8,134 bases of DNA, from the NCBI GenBank assembly GCA_944385455.1, contig CALWXI010000003.1:1-8134 (forward strand). The letters run 5' to 3'. A model generated the notes under the pieces. It was not told where the DNA came from, ran no database searches, and saw only the letters and a list, made by a program, of their open reading frames with translations. Position numbers and translations under genes: made by a program. This DNA comes from an uncultured Oscillospiraceae bacterium (GTDB lineage: Bacteria > Bacillota > Clostridia > Oscillospirales > Oscillospiraceae). This document shows positions 1-6,173 of the stretch, piece by piece (position 1 is the first letter of the stretch; each line of letters opens with the position of its first letter).

Positions 1-978
1 GATGCGGGTCTGGCGGAGAAATTCGCACAGCTCCTCCAGCTCCGCCTGCCCATCGCCGGGGCGGCCCGTGGTGAGGCTGGGGCGCAGCCCCAGTCCCGGG
101 AACCTCGCCAGGAGCTTTGCCAAGAGGTCCAGCAGCTCCGCCTTGGTGTCCCGGCGGTTCATGGCCTTCAAAATGCCGTCGTTGCAGTGCTGGATGGGGA
201 TGTCCAGATAGGGCAGGATCTTGGGTTCTTCCGCGATGGCGTCGATGAGATCATCGGTGATCTCGTCGGGATAGAGGTAGTGCAGCCGGATCCAGTGGAA
301 GTCCAGGCGGCACAGCCGCCGCAGCAGGGCGGCGAGCTGGTGCTCCCCACCCAGGTCCGTGCCGTAGCGGGTGATGTCCTGGGCGACGACCAGCAGCTCC
401 TTCACCCCGGCGGAGGCCAGCTCCGCCGCCTCGTCCAGCAGCTCGTCCATGGGGCGGCTGCGGTATCTGCCCCGGAGGGAGGGGATCACGCAGTAGGCGC
501 AGTGGTTGTCACAGCCCTCGGCGATGCGGAGGTAGGCGTACCAGGGCGGTGTGGACAGGATCCGGGGACCGCCCTGCTCCGCCGTGTGGATGTTGCCCAG
601 GCGGCAGGGGCGCGCTCCCCGCTCCATGACCTCCTCCACGGCCTCGGCGATGTCGCCGTAGCTGCCGGTGCCCAGGATGCCGTCCACCTCCGGCAGCTCC
701 CGGAGGACGTCCTCCTGGTACCGCTGGGCCATGCAGCCGGTGACCAGGAGCTTCTTCACCCGCCCGGCGCGCTTGAGCTCCGCCATCTCCAGGATGTTGT
801 CGATGGCCTCCCGGCAGGCGCTCTCCAGAAAGCCGCAGGTGTTCACCACCACCACGTCCGCGCCCTCCGGCGCGGCCTGGACGGTATGGCCCGCCGCGGT
901 GACGGCGGCCATCATCTGCTCGCAGTTCACCTGGTTTTTCGCGCAGCCCAGAGAAATGAATGCAACCTGATAATGCAA
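1..978 (-). CDS. rimO: Ribosomal protein S12 methylthiotransferase RimO (partial, C-terminus beyond window)
   Basis: RimO is a radical-SAM enzyme with two iron-sulfur clusters that adds a methylthio group to a conserved aspartate of ribosomal protein S12. The 326 visible residues hold the N-terminal methylthiotransferase domain with cluster cysteines C12, C48 and C82 (SLGCAKNQVNCE, NTCGF, TGCMAQRY). They also hold the radical-SAM motif EGCDNHCAYC with C156, C160 and C163, and the family strings YPDEITDDLI and DIPIQHCNDGILKAMNRR. About 110 residues, including the TRAM domain, should lie left of position 1. The start is taken as TTG at 978: no in-frame ATG or GTG lies between the upstream stop and the conserved SLGC motif, and AGGA (986-989) sits 7 bases upstream. 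This start puts the first cluster cysteine at residue 12, as usual. One oddity is GRPGD (305-309) where the family normally has GFPGE. The gene begins 27 bases after recX and is probably co-transcribed with it. Identification is very secure; the start is likely. Confidence 0.96.
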   Translation of the reverse strand, partial: MHYQVAFISLGCAKNQVNCEQMMAAVTAAGHTVQAAPEGADVVVVNTCGFLESACREAIDNILEMAELKRAGRVKKLLVTGCMAQRYQEDVLRELPEVDGILGTGSYGDIAEAVEEVMERGARPCRLGNIHTAEQGGPRILSTPPWYAYLRIAEGCDNHCAYCVIPSLRGRYRSRPMDELLDEAAELASAGVKELLVVAQDITRYGTDLGGEHQLAALLRRLCRLDFHWIRLHYLYPDEITDDLIDAIAEEPKILPYLDIPIQHCNDGILKAMNRRDTKAELLDLLAKLLARFPGLGLRPSLTTGRPGDGQAELEELCEFLRQTRI

Positions 979-992
979 AATGTGTTCCTCAC
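979..992 (-). promoter_or_regulatory. Ribosome binding site supporting the TTG start of rimO
   Basis: The sense strand carries GTGAGGAA (985-992) just before the TTG codon at 976-978. The AGGA core ends 7 bases before the TTG, which is normal spacing. The recX stop codon (TAG, 1006-1008) is in the same reading frame upstream, and ATT at 979-981 is the only other near-start codon. This site therefore decides the start call. That it is used as a ribosome binding site is inference. Confidence 0.6.
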
Positions 993-1005
993 TCTTCCCG
1001 CGGAT

Positions 1006-1620
1006 CTACTCCACGTCGATTTCCGTATCCAGGCGGCGCCACGCCGCCCTCACGTCGCTCCAGGAAAAGCCCCGGCGCGCCAGGGCGTCGCTGAGGCGCT
1101 TCTTCTCCCGCTCCTCGGGAGCGCGGCCCCGGAGCTTTCCCTCCAGGAACCGCACCGCCAGGTCCTCCGGGTCCGGCAGCGCCTCCAGCGCCGCGTCCCA
1201 CAGCTCCCGGGGGACACCCTTTTCCCGCAGCTTGTCCCGGACCCGGGCGGGCCCGTATCCCTGGCGGGCGCAGTGCCGCGCCAGCGCCTGGGCGTAGTCC
1301 GCGTCGTTGAGGGCGCCGATGGCCTCCAGCCACTCCGCCGCCCCCCGGGCCTCCGCCTCGGTGGCGCCCTTTTCCCGGAGCCGGCGCTCCAGTCCGGCCC
1401 GGCTCATGGCCCGGCGGCCGATGAGCTCCGCCGCCCTTCCCCTGACGTCCGACGCGCCGGCGGCGGCCCGCAGCCGCGCCAGGGCCTCCTCGTCCAGGTC
1501 CTCTCCGGCCCGCAGGCCGAAGTCCAGCAGCTCCCGGTCCGTGACGGTGAGGCAGGCGCCGCCCGCCAACTCCACCAGCACCCGGCCCCTTCCGGCGGCG
1601 CGGAGACGCTCAATCCGCAT
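1006..1620 (-). CDS. recX: RecA regulatory protein RecX
   Basis: RecX binds RecA filaments and modulates, usually inhibits, their recombinase and coprotease activity. This 204-residue protein is built of the three-helix repeats typical of RecX. One unit lies near residues 64-100 (RRAMSRAGLERRLREKG). A second runs from 101 to 150 (IGALNDADYAQALARHCARQ, then GYGPARVRDKLREKGV). A third covers about 155-200 (KKRLSDALARRGFSWSDVRAAW). The length fits the longer RecX proteins of Clostridia; E. coli RecX is shorter. The first 60 residues form a more variable N-terminal extension. The ATG lies inside the end of recA and overlaps it by 11 bases (1610-1620). No good Shine-Dalgarno sequence precedes it, so translation is probably coupled to recA. 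The protein is rich in Arg and Ala, in line with the GC-rich codon choice. Identification rests on the repeat motifs plus position after recA and is secure. Confidence 0.95.
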   Translation of the reverse strand: MRIERLRAAGRGRVLVELAGGACLTVTDRELLDFGLRAGEDLDEEALARLRAAAGASDVRGRAAELIGRRAMSRAGLERRLREKGATEAEARGAAEWLEAIGALNDADYAQALARHCARQGYGPARVRDKLREKGVPRELWDAALEALPDPEDLAVRFLEGKLRGRAPEEREKKRLSDALARRGFSWSDVRAAWRRLDTEIDVE

Positions 1621-2716
1621 CGTCGAAGTCGTCGGCGGCCACGTCCACCGCCCGGCCGGCGGACTTGGCGGAGGCGCGGGCCTGGCCGCCTCTGAGCTTG
1701 TCGGAATTCTTCCGGATGTCCGCCTCCAGCTGGGCGGCCACCTCCGGATTTTCCAGCAGATACCGCTTGGCGGCGTCCCGTCCCTGTCCGATGCGCACCT
1801 CTCCCATGGAGAACCAGGACCCGGCCTTCTGCACCAGATCCAGCTTCACCCCCAGGTCGATGAGCTCGCCCTCGTGGGCGATGCCCTGGCCGTACATGAT
1901 GTCGAACTCCGCCTCCCGGAAGGGGGGCGCCACCTTGTTTTTCACCACCTTGGCCCGGGTGCGGTTGCCGATGATCTCGCTGCCGTTTTTCAGCGCCTCC
2001 ACCCGGCGCACGTCGATGCGGACGGAGGAGTAGAACTTCAGCGCCCGTCCGCCGGTGGTGACCTCGGGATTGCCGTACATGACGCCCACCTTTTCCCGCA
2101 GCTGGTTGATGAAGATGACGATGGTGTTGGTCTTGCCGACGGCGCCGGTGAGCTTGCGCAGGGCCTGGCTCATCAGCCGGGCCTGGAGGCCCACGTAGCT
2201 GTCGCCCATCTCGCCCTCGATCTCCGCCCGGGGCACCAGGGCCGCCACGGAGTCCACCACGATGACGTCGATGGCGCCGGAGCGCACCAGGGCCTCGGTG
2301 ATCTCCAGGGCCTGCTCGCCGGTGTCCGGCTGGGAGATGAGCATGTCCTCCACCTTCACGCCCAGAGCCCGGGCATAGGTGGGGTCCAGGGCGTGCTCGG
2401 CGTCCACGAAGGCCACCTCGCCGCCCCGTTTCTGGGCCTCCGCCACCACATGGAGGGCCAGGGTGGTCTTGCCGGAGGACTCCGGCCCGTAGATCTCCAC
2501 GATGCGGCCCCTGGGCAGGCCCCCAATGCCCAGCGCCACGTCCAGCGACAGGGAGCCGGTGGGGATATAGTCCACATCCAGGCTGGTCCGGTCGCCCAGG
2601 CGCATGATGGACCCCTTGCCGTACATCTTCTCGATCTGGGCCATGGCCGTGCCGATGGCCCGCTTTTTATCCTCCGCCGGTGCCGCGCTGGGCACCGGCG
2701 CCTTCTCTTTTGCCAT
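1610..2716 (-). CDS. recA: Recombinase RecA
   Basis: RecA forms ATP-dependent filaments on single-stranded DNA, catalyses strand exchange and triggers LexA self-cleavage in the SOS response. The 368 residues show every hallmark: QIEKMYGKGSIMRLGD (27-42), Walker A GPESSGKTT (77-85, K83), the catalytic glutamate E107 in VDAEHALD, and Walker B VIVVDS with D155. Loop L1 follows around EIEGEMGDSYVG (165-176), then FINQLREKVGVMYGNPEVTT (202-221) with the ATP-sensing Q205 and DNA-binding loop L2. The C-terminus ends in an acidic tail (DDFDDAD), as in many RecA proteins. The N-terminus is about ten residues longer than in E. coli and rich in Ala and Pro. No intein interrupts the gene. The ATG at 2716 is preceded by a strong AGGAGGAGGA (2721-2730). 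The gene follows prmC after 30 bases and overlaps recX. No clear sigma-A promoter or canonical Firmicute SOS box was seen in the 30-base leader. Confidence 0.99.
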   Translation of the reverse strand: MAKEKAPVPSAAPAEDKKRAIGTAMAQIEKMYGKGSIMRLGDRTSLDVDYIPTGSLSLDVALGIGGLPRGRIVEIYGPESSGKTTLALHVVAEAQKRGGEVAFVDAEHALDPTYARALGVKVEDMLISQPDTGEQALEITEALVRSGAIDVIVVDSVAALVPRAEIEGEMGDSYVGLQARLMSQALRKLTGAVGKTNTIVIFINQLREKVGVMYGNPEVTTGGRALKFYSSVRIDVRRVEALKNGSEIIGNRTRAKVVKNKVAPPFREAEFDIMYGQGIAHEGELIDLGVKLDLVQKAGSWFSMGEVRIGQGRDAAKRYLLENPEVAAQLEADIRKNSDKLRGGQARASAKSAGRAVDVAADDFDDAD

Positions 2717-2720
2717 GATG

Positions 2721-2730
2721 TCCTCCTCCT
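2721..2730 (-). promoter_or_regulatory. Strong Shine-Dalgarno sequence of recA
   Basis: The sense strand reads AGGAGGAGGA immediately before CATC and the recA ATG. It offers two overlapping registers complementary to the 16S rRNA tail and is the strongest ribosome binding site in the window. This fits the high RecA level expected, and it would allow strong translation even if the transcript arrives by readthrough from prmC. Confidence 0.8.
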
Positions 2731-2732
2731 AA

Positions 2733-2747
2733 AACTCGAATCGCGTT
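2733..2747 (-). promoter_or_regulatory. Imperfect 15-bp dyad upstream of recA (possible operator)
   Basis: The sense strand reads AACGCGATTCGAGTT, which is an imperfect palindrome of form AACnCGAnTCGnGTT with six of seven base pairs matched around a central base. It lies 17 to 31 bases before the recA ATG, overlaps the prmC stop codon and borders the Shine-Dalgarno site. A GAAC half-site is present (2745-2748), but the spacing does not match the usual Firmicute LexA operator GAACNNNNGTTC. A role as a repressor site is a guess. The symmetry is directly visible. Confidence 0.3.
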
Positions 2748-3613
2748 CAGATCTCCGTGCACAGCGTGCCGAACACCACCCGGGGGATGTCGTGGAGATC
2801 CTTGACCACCTGGATGTCCCCGAAGCCCTGGGCCCGCATCAGGCGCAGCACGCTGTCCGCCTGGCCGGCGCCCACCTCGAAGTACAGCCGCCCGCCGGGC
2901 AGCAGGGCGGACCTCCACTTCTCCGCGATGCTGCGGTAGAAGTCCAGGCCGTCCTCGCCTCCGTCCAGGGCCAGATGGGGCTCATAGTCCCGGACGGACA
3001 CGTCCAGCCCCGGGATGTCCCCCCGGGGGATGTAGGGCGGGTTGGAGACGATACACTGGAAGTCCCCCAGGGACCGATCCGGCTTTTCCCGGGCGTCGGC
3101 CTGCATGGGCACCACCCGGCCGGAGAGGCCGTTGCGGCGGATGTTCTGGCGGCAGATCTTCAGCGCGCCGTCGGACCACTCTCCCAGCACCACCCGGCAC
3201 GCCGGAGCCTGGGCCGCCACCGCCAGACCGACGCAGCCGCTGCCGGCGCACAGGTCCAGCACCCGGCACTCCCCCTGGGTCTGGACGTAGGCGGCGGCCT
3301 CCCGGACCAGCACCTCCGTGTCCGGCCGGGGGATCAGCACCTCCCTGGAGATGTCCAGGGGCAATCCGTAGAACTCCCACTCGCCGATGAGGTACGCCAC
3401 CGGCTCCCCCGCCAGATGCCGCGCCGCCAGGTCCCGGACCCGGGCCTCCAGCTCCGGCGAGGCGTACAGTCCGCCGTCCCGGCTGAGCTGCTCCCGGCTC
3501 TTGCCCGTGCCGAAGCACACCAGCTCCCGGGCCTCCAGCGTGGCGGCCTCGATTCCCGCCCGGCGCAGCTGCTGGCGGATATCCAAATACAGATTGTTAT
3601 ATGTGATGGCCAT
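2747..3613 (-). CDS. prmC: Peptide chain release factor N5-glutamine methyltransferase PrmC
   Basis: PrmC methylates the glutamine of the GGQ motif in release factors RF1 and RF2 with S-adenosylmethionine as donor, which improves translation termination. The 288 residues match the family in length and order. A helical N-terminal substrate-binding domain covers about residues 1-75, followed by the family strings PVAYLIGEWEFYGL (71-84) and LIPRPDTE (93-100). The SAM-binding motif I is VLDLCAGSGCVGLA (118-131), the catalytic NPPY motif is at 191-194 (IVSNPPYIP), and EPHLALDGGEDGLDFYR (211-227) follows. The ATG at 3613 has GGAG six bases upstream (3620-3623). It sits 53 bases after yqhQ and 30 bases before recA. 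In many Clostridia prmC is followed by prfA, the gene for its substrate RF1; here recA follows instead. Identification is secure. Confidence 0.97.
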   Translation of the reverse strand: MAITYNNLYLDIRQQLRRAGIEAATLEARELVCFGTGKSREQLSRDGGLYASPELEARVRDLAARHLAGEPVAYLIGEWEFYGLPLDISREVLIPRPDTEVLVREAAAYVQTQGECRVLDLCAGSGCVGLAVAAQAPACRVVLGEWSDGALKICRQNIRRNGLSGRVVPMQADAREKPDRSLGDFQCIVSNPPYIPRGDIPGLDVSVRDYEPHLALDGGEDGLDFYRSIAEKWRSALLPGGRLYFEVGAGQADSVLRLMRAQGFGDIQVVKDLHDIPRVVFGTLCTEI

Positions 3614-3666
3614 GATACGCTCCGTTGTCGTTTTTTTCTCTCTTCAGGACCAGCTCTGACCCGCCG

Positions 3667-4638
3667 TCACCAGGCGTCCTTCCCCTTTTCGCTGGGCAGC
3701 ACCAGCTCCAAAGCGCGGATGGCCACCTGGATCATGGAGTCGTCCGGCTCGTTGGTGGTGAAATTCTGCATCCAGAGGCCCGGGGCCGTGAGGACCTGGG
3801 CCAGGCGGTTTTCCTGCACGTGGCGACCCACCCAGCGGTTGAACTCGTAGGTGATGCCCACCACCAGCGGCAGCAGCAGCAGGTGCACCGCCGTCCGCAG
3901 CCAGACATTCGTGATGGGCCAGATGCCGAACACCACGCCGGAGAACAGGATGGACACGAAGATCACCACAAAGAGGAAGCTGGTGCCGCAGCGGGGATGG
4001 TGCCGGGGCTGGATGCGGACGTTCTCCACCGTCAGCGGCAGCCCCGCCTCGTAGCAGAAGATGGTCTTGTGCTCCGCGCCGTGGTACTGGAACACCCGGT
4101 AGATGTCCTTCTGCCGGGAGCAGACGATGAGGTAGATCAGGAAGATCACGATCTTCAAAATGCCCTCCAGCAGGTTCCGCCCCCACAGGGGGAAGTCCGG
4201 CACGAAGTGGAGGAGCCCCCCGGTGAGGAAGGTGGGCAGCACCAGGAAGAGGAAGATGCTCATGCCCACGCCCAGGGCCACCGCCAGGGCCACCACGGCG
4301 CTCTCCAGCTTTTTGCTGCCCAGGTGCTTTTCCAGCCACTGCTCCAGCCTGGAGGGCTGGGCCTCCGCCTCGTCGGGATAGAAGTCCGCGGAGTACATCA
4401 GCGCCTTGACGCCGCTGACCATGGAGTCCAGGAAGTTCACGGTGCCCCGGATCAGCGGCACGCCCAGAATGGGATACCGGTCCCGGATGAAGCGCAGCTC
4501 CTCGGTTTTCTCCACCAGCCTGCCCTCCTGGTCCCGGACCACGATGGCCTGCCGCTCCGGGCCCCGCATGAGGATGCCCTCGATGAGCGCCTGTCCGCCG
4601 ATGCTGGTGCGGAAGGCGCAGGATTTGTTCTCTGCCAT
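3667..4638 (-). CDS. yqhQ: DUF1385 membrane protein, YqhQ family
   Basis: This 323-residue protein belongs to the DUF1385 family, of which Bacillus subtilis YqhQ is a member. Its molecular function is not established as far as I know. Visible family marks are GGQALIEGILMRGP (14-27), FQYHGAEHKTIFCYE (183-197) and HPRCGTSFLF (214-223); the conserved His, Glu and Cys residues look metal-binding or catalytic, which is inference. Hydrophobic stretches at about 112-137, 157-173, 220-240 and 247-265 predict a polytopic inner-membrane protein. The ATG at 4638 has a good AGAAAGGA site (4645-4652) six bases upstream and a strong promoter just before that. It heads the run yqhQ-prmC-recA-recX-rimO. DUF1385 next to prmC is a recurrent arrangement in Clostridia, so a link to translation or the envelope is possible but unproven. 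Confidence 0.92.
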   Translation of the reverse strand: MAENKSCAFRTSIGGQALIEGILMRGPERQAIVVRDQEGRLVEKTEELRFIRDRYPILGVPLIRGTVNFLDSMVSGVKALMYSADFYPDEAEAQPSRLEQWLEKHLGSKKLESAVVALAVALGVGMSIFLFLVLPTFLTGGLLHFVPDFPLWGRNLLEGILKIVIFLIYLIVCSRQKDIYRVFQYHGAEHKTIFCYEAGLPLTVENVRIQPRHHPRCGTSFLFVVIFVSILFSGVVFGIWPITNVWLRTAVHLLLLPLVVGITYEFNRWVGRHVQENRLAQVLTAPGLWMQNFTTNEPDDSMIQVAIRALELVLPSEKGKDAW

Positions 4639-4644
4639 GGGGTT

Positions 4645-4652
4645 TCCTTTCT
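4645..4652 (-). promoter_or_regulatory. Extended Shine-Dalgarno of yqhQ
   Basis: The sense strand has AGAAAGGA six bases before the yqhQ ATG. The same octamer is found before the response regulator gene (7641-7648). It matches the extended anti-Shine-Dalgarno complement AGAAAGGAGG of Firmicute 16S rRNA and supports the chosen start. Confidence 0.75.
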
Positions 4653-4661
4653 AATGGTTGG

Positions 4662-4690
4662 ATTGTATCACATCCGCCGGGAAAAATCAA
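4662..4690 (-). promoter_or_regulatory. Sigma-A-type promoter of yqhQ
   Basis: The sense strand carries TTGATT (4685-4690) as a -35 element, a spacer of exactly 17 bases, and TACAAT (4662-4667) as a -10 element. A TG one base upstream of the -10 makes it an extended -10. Transcription would begin near A4655 and give a leader of about 17 bases before the ATG. The -35 overlaps the TGA stop of the upstream kinase gene (4687-4689). It is the only clear AT-rich promoter-like sequence in this GC-rich window. It marks the likely start of the yqhQ-prmC-recA-recX-rimO transcript. Confidence 0.72.
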
Positions 4691-4723
4691 ACATTTGTTC
4701 TGTTCTTTTCCGGCAGGCGGATG
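4671..4723 (-). repeat. Inverted repeat across the kinase stop and yqhQ promoter
   Basis: Perfect 8-base arms CATCCGCC (sense, 4716-4723) and GGCGGATG (sense, 4671-4678) are separated by 37 bases. Inside them GGAAAA (4706-4711) can pair with TTTTCC (4680-4685), so the stem may be longer with an interior loop. The inner T run lies within the stem and not after it, so the element does not look like an intrinsic terminator. One arm falls inside the -10/-35 spacer of the yqhQ promoter. The arms are seen directly; a function is not shown. Confidence 0.45.
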
Positions 4724-6147
4724 GTGACCACGGCGCCGCCGCCCTCGGCGTTGCCGATGGTGAAGGTGCCGCCGTGGAGGTTGACGATCTCGTCGCACAC
4801 GGCCAGGCCGATGCCGCTGCCCCGGGCCTTGGAGGAACCCTTGTAGAATTTCTGCTTCACGAAGGGCAGCTCGCCCTGGGGGATGCCGGGGCCGTAGTCC
4901 CGGACCCGGACCACCTGCTCGTCCCCCTCCTCGCAGATGGAGGCGGTGATGCGTTTGCCGGAGCCGCCGTGCTTGGAGGCGTTGTCCAGCACGTTGCAGA
5001 ACACCTGCTTGAGCCGCTCGGGGTCGCCGTCGATGGGGGGCAGCTCCTCCTCCCCGCCGTCGTACTCCAGCTCGATGCCCTCCTGCCGGAACAGCTCCCG
5101 GTAGGTGAAGATGGCGTCCTCGAACTCCGCCTGGAGGTCCACCTGCTCCATGCGCAGGGTGAACCGGCCGTCCTCCATCTTGGAAAACTCCAGCAGCTCC
5201 TCCACCATGGTGGAAAGGCGCCTGGATTCGTTGAGGATGATGCGGATGCCCCGGCGCAGCTGCTCGGGGTCCCCGGTGGGGTCCTCCAGGATGGTCTCGC
5301 CCCAGCCGTTGATGGCGGTGAGGGGGGTGCGCAGCTCGTGGGAGACGGAGGAGATGAACTCGCTTTTCATCTTCTCGTTCTGGCCGATCTTCAGCGACAT
5401 GTCGTTGATGTTGTCCACCAGTTCCCCCAGCTCGTCGGTGTATTTCTTCTCGATCTGGTAGCCGTAGCCCCCGGCGGAGATCCGCTTGGCGGCCTCCGTC
5501 ACCACCGCCACCGGCTCCACCACGTTGTTGATGAAGAGGAGGTTGGAGATGATCACCAGGCACAGCGAGATGACGGCGATGAAGCAGATGGCCAGCACGG
5601 CGAACATCACCTGCCGGTTCACCGCCTTCAGCGAGGTCACCAGCCGCATCACCCCCACCACCTTGCCGTTGGAGGAGAGGGGGTGGGACACCGCCAGGAT
5701 GCTCTCACCGGTCTCCGGGTCCCTGCCCCGGAAGGCGGAGGTCTTGCCCTGGGCGATGGCTTCGGTGATGTCGGAGGTGCCCGGGGCGGTGCCGGAGAGG
5801 AGGTTGGAGGTGGAGGAGATCTGGATGCGGCCGCTGCTGCTGAGGAACTGCATCTCGATGCGGCCCTTGTCCTCGAAATCCGCGGCGGACTGCACCGCCT
5901 TCTGGTAATAGCTGGTGTAGCCGTTGTCCATGAAATAGTCGTTGAAGGCCCCGGCCTGGGCCTGGACCTGCTTTTCCAGGCCCGTCTGCATGGAAGCATA
6001 GTAGTAGGCGGACACGCCCGTGGAAAACAGCACCACGATCAGCACCAGCAGCACCAGCACCGGCGTCACGGTGTTGAGGATCCAGCGCTGGCGCAGGCCC
6101 CGCAGCTGCAGCACCCGCCACCTTGTGTTCTTCTCTTCCTCCGCCAC
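4687..6147 (-). CDS. Two-transmembrane sensor histidine kinase (HAMP, HisKA, HATPase_c)
   Basis: This 486-residue membrane kinase should sense an extracytoplasmic cue, autophosphorylate on histidine and pass phosphate to the response regulator encoded nearby. Its first transmembrane helix is at about 24-50 and its second at 180-205. Between them, a region of about 130 residues resembles a Cache/PAS-like sensor fold (for example SAFRGRDPETGESILAVSHP, 137-156); the fold call is inference. A HAMP linker follows at about 203-255. The phosphorylation site is H270 in SSVSHELRTPL, the N box is NVLDNASKH with N389, G1 is DYGPGIP (417-423) and G2 is GSGIGLAV (443-450). All catalytic boxes are intact. 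The start is GTG at 6147, preceded by GAGGTGA (6154-6160) at six bases, with an in-frame stop just upstream. The architecture resembles WalK/PhoR-type kinases, but neither the stimulus nor an orthologue name can be assigned. It is separated from its regulator gene by the EcsC gene. Confidence 0.96.
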   Translation of the reverse strand: MAEEEKNTRWRVLQLRGLRQRWILNTVTPVLVLLVLIVVLFSTGVSAYYYASMQTGLEKQVQAQAGAFNDYFMDNGYTSYYQKAVQSAADFEDKGRIEMQFLSSSGRIQISSTSNLLSGTAPGTSDITEAIAQGKTSAFRGRDPETGESILAVSHPLSSNGKVVGVMRLVTSLKAVNRQVMFAVLAICFIAVISLCLVIISNLLFINNVVEPVAVVTEAAKRISAGGYGYQIEKKYTDELGELVDNINDMSLKIGQNEKMKSEFISSVSHELRTPLTAINGWGETILEDPTGDPEQLRRGIRIILNESRRLSTMVEELLEFSKMEDGRFTLRMEQVDLQAEFEDAIFTYRELFRQEGIELEYDGGEEELPPIDGDPERLKQVFCNVLDNASKHGGSGKRITASICEEGDEQVVRVRDYGPGIPQGELPFVKQKFYKGSSKARGSGIGLAVCDEIVNLHGGTFTIGNAEGGGAVVTIRLPEKNRTNV

Positions 6148-6153
6148 GGTCCG

Positions 6154-6160
6154 TCACCTC
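6154..6160 (-). promoter_or_regulatory. Shine-Dalgarno supporting the GTG start of the kinase gene
   Basis: The sense strand reads GAGGTGA six bases before the GTG at 6145-6147. An in-frame TGA overlaps this site, so no earlier start is possible in this frame, and the next Met is at residue 53, after the first membrane helix. The site lies in the 26-base gap after the EcsC gene. Confidence 0.7.
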
Positions 6161-6173
6161 GCTTCCGTTTTCC

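Noticed and set aside
187..1695. 502-codon open frame on the plus strand
   Set aside because: It is antisense to rimO and recX, which have intact catalytic or repeat motifs. No domain is recognisable in the plus-strand product.
1610..2716. Intein or insertion in recA
   Set aside because: All RecA motifs are contiguous and the length (368) is normal apart from a slightly longer N-terminus.
2717..2760. Canonical Firmicute SOS box (GAACNNNNGTTC) before recA
   Set aside because: GAAC occurs once at 2745-2748, but GTTC or GTT is not at the required four-base spacing. Only the wider imperfect dyad is present.
3627..3645. T-rich run (TTTTTTT CTCTCTTC) on the plus strand as a possible terminator
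   Set aside because: No GC-rich hairpin precedes it on the plus strand and no plus-strand gene ends there. On the sense strand it is an A-rich leader before prmC.
1307..3850. Very long open frame (847 codons) on the plus strand
   Set aside because: It lies antisense to recX, recA and prmC. In GC-rich coding DNA with G/C third positions the opposite frame rarely meets a stop. The translation is low-complexity and lacks any domain.
4680..4700. Intrinsic terminator after the kinase gene, from the sense T run following CAAATGTTTG
   Set aside because: The putative stem has only four A/T-rich pairs with a two-base loop, too weak for termination, and the T run overlaps the -35 region of a good promoter.
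3644..5563. 639-codon open frame on the minus strand in another frame
   Set aside because: It runs across the C-terminal part of the kinase and all of yqhQ in a different frame, crossing their junction and the promoter. Its Gly/Pro/Arg/His-rich product has no domain.
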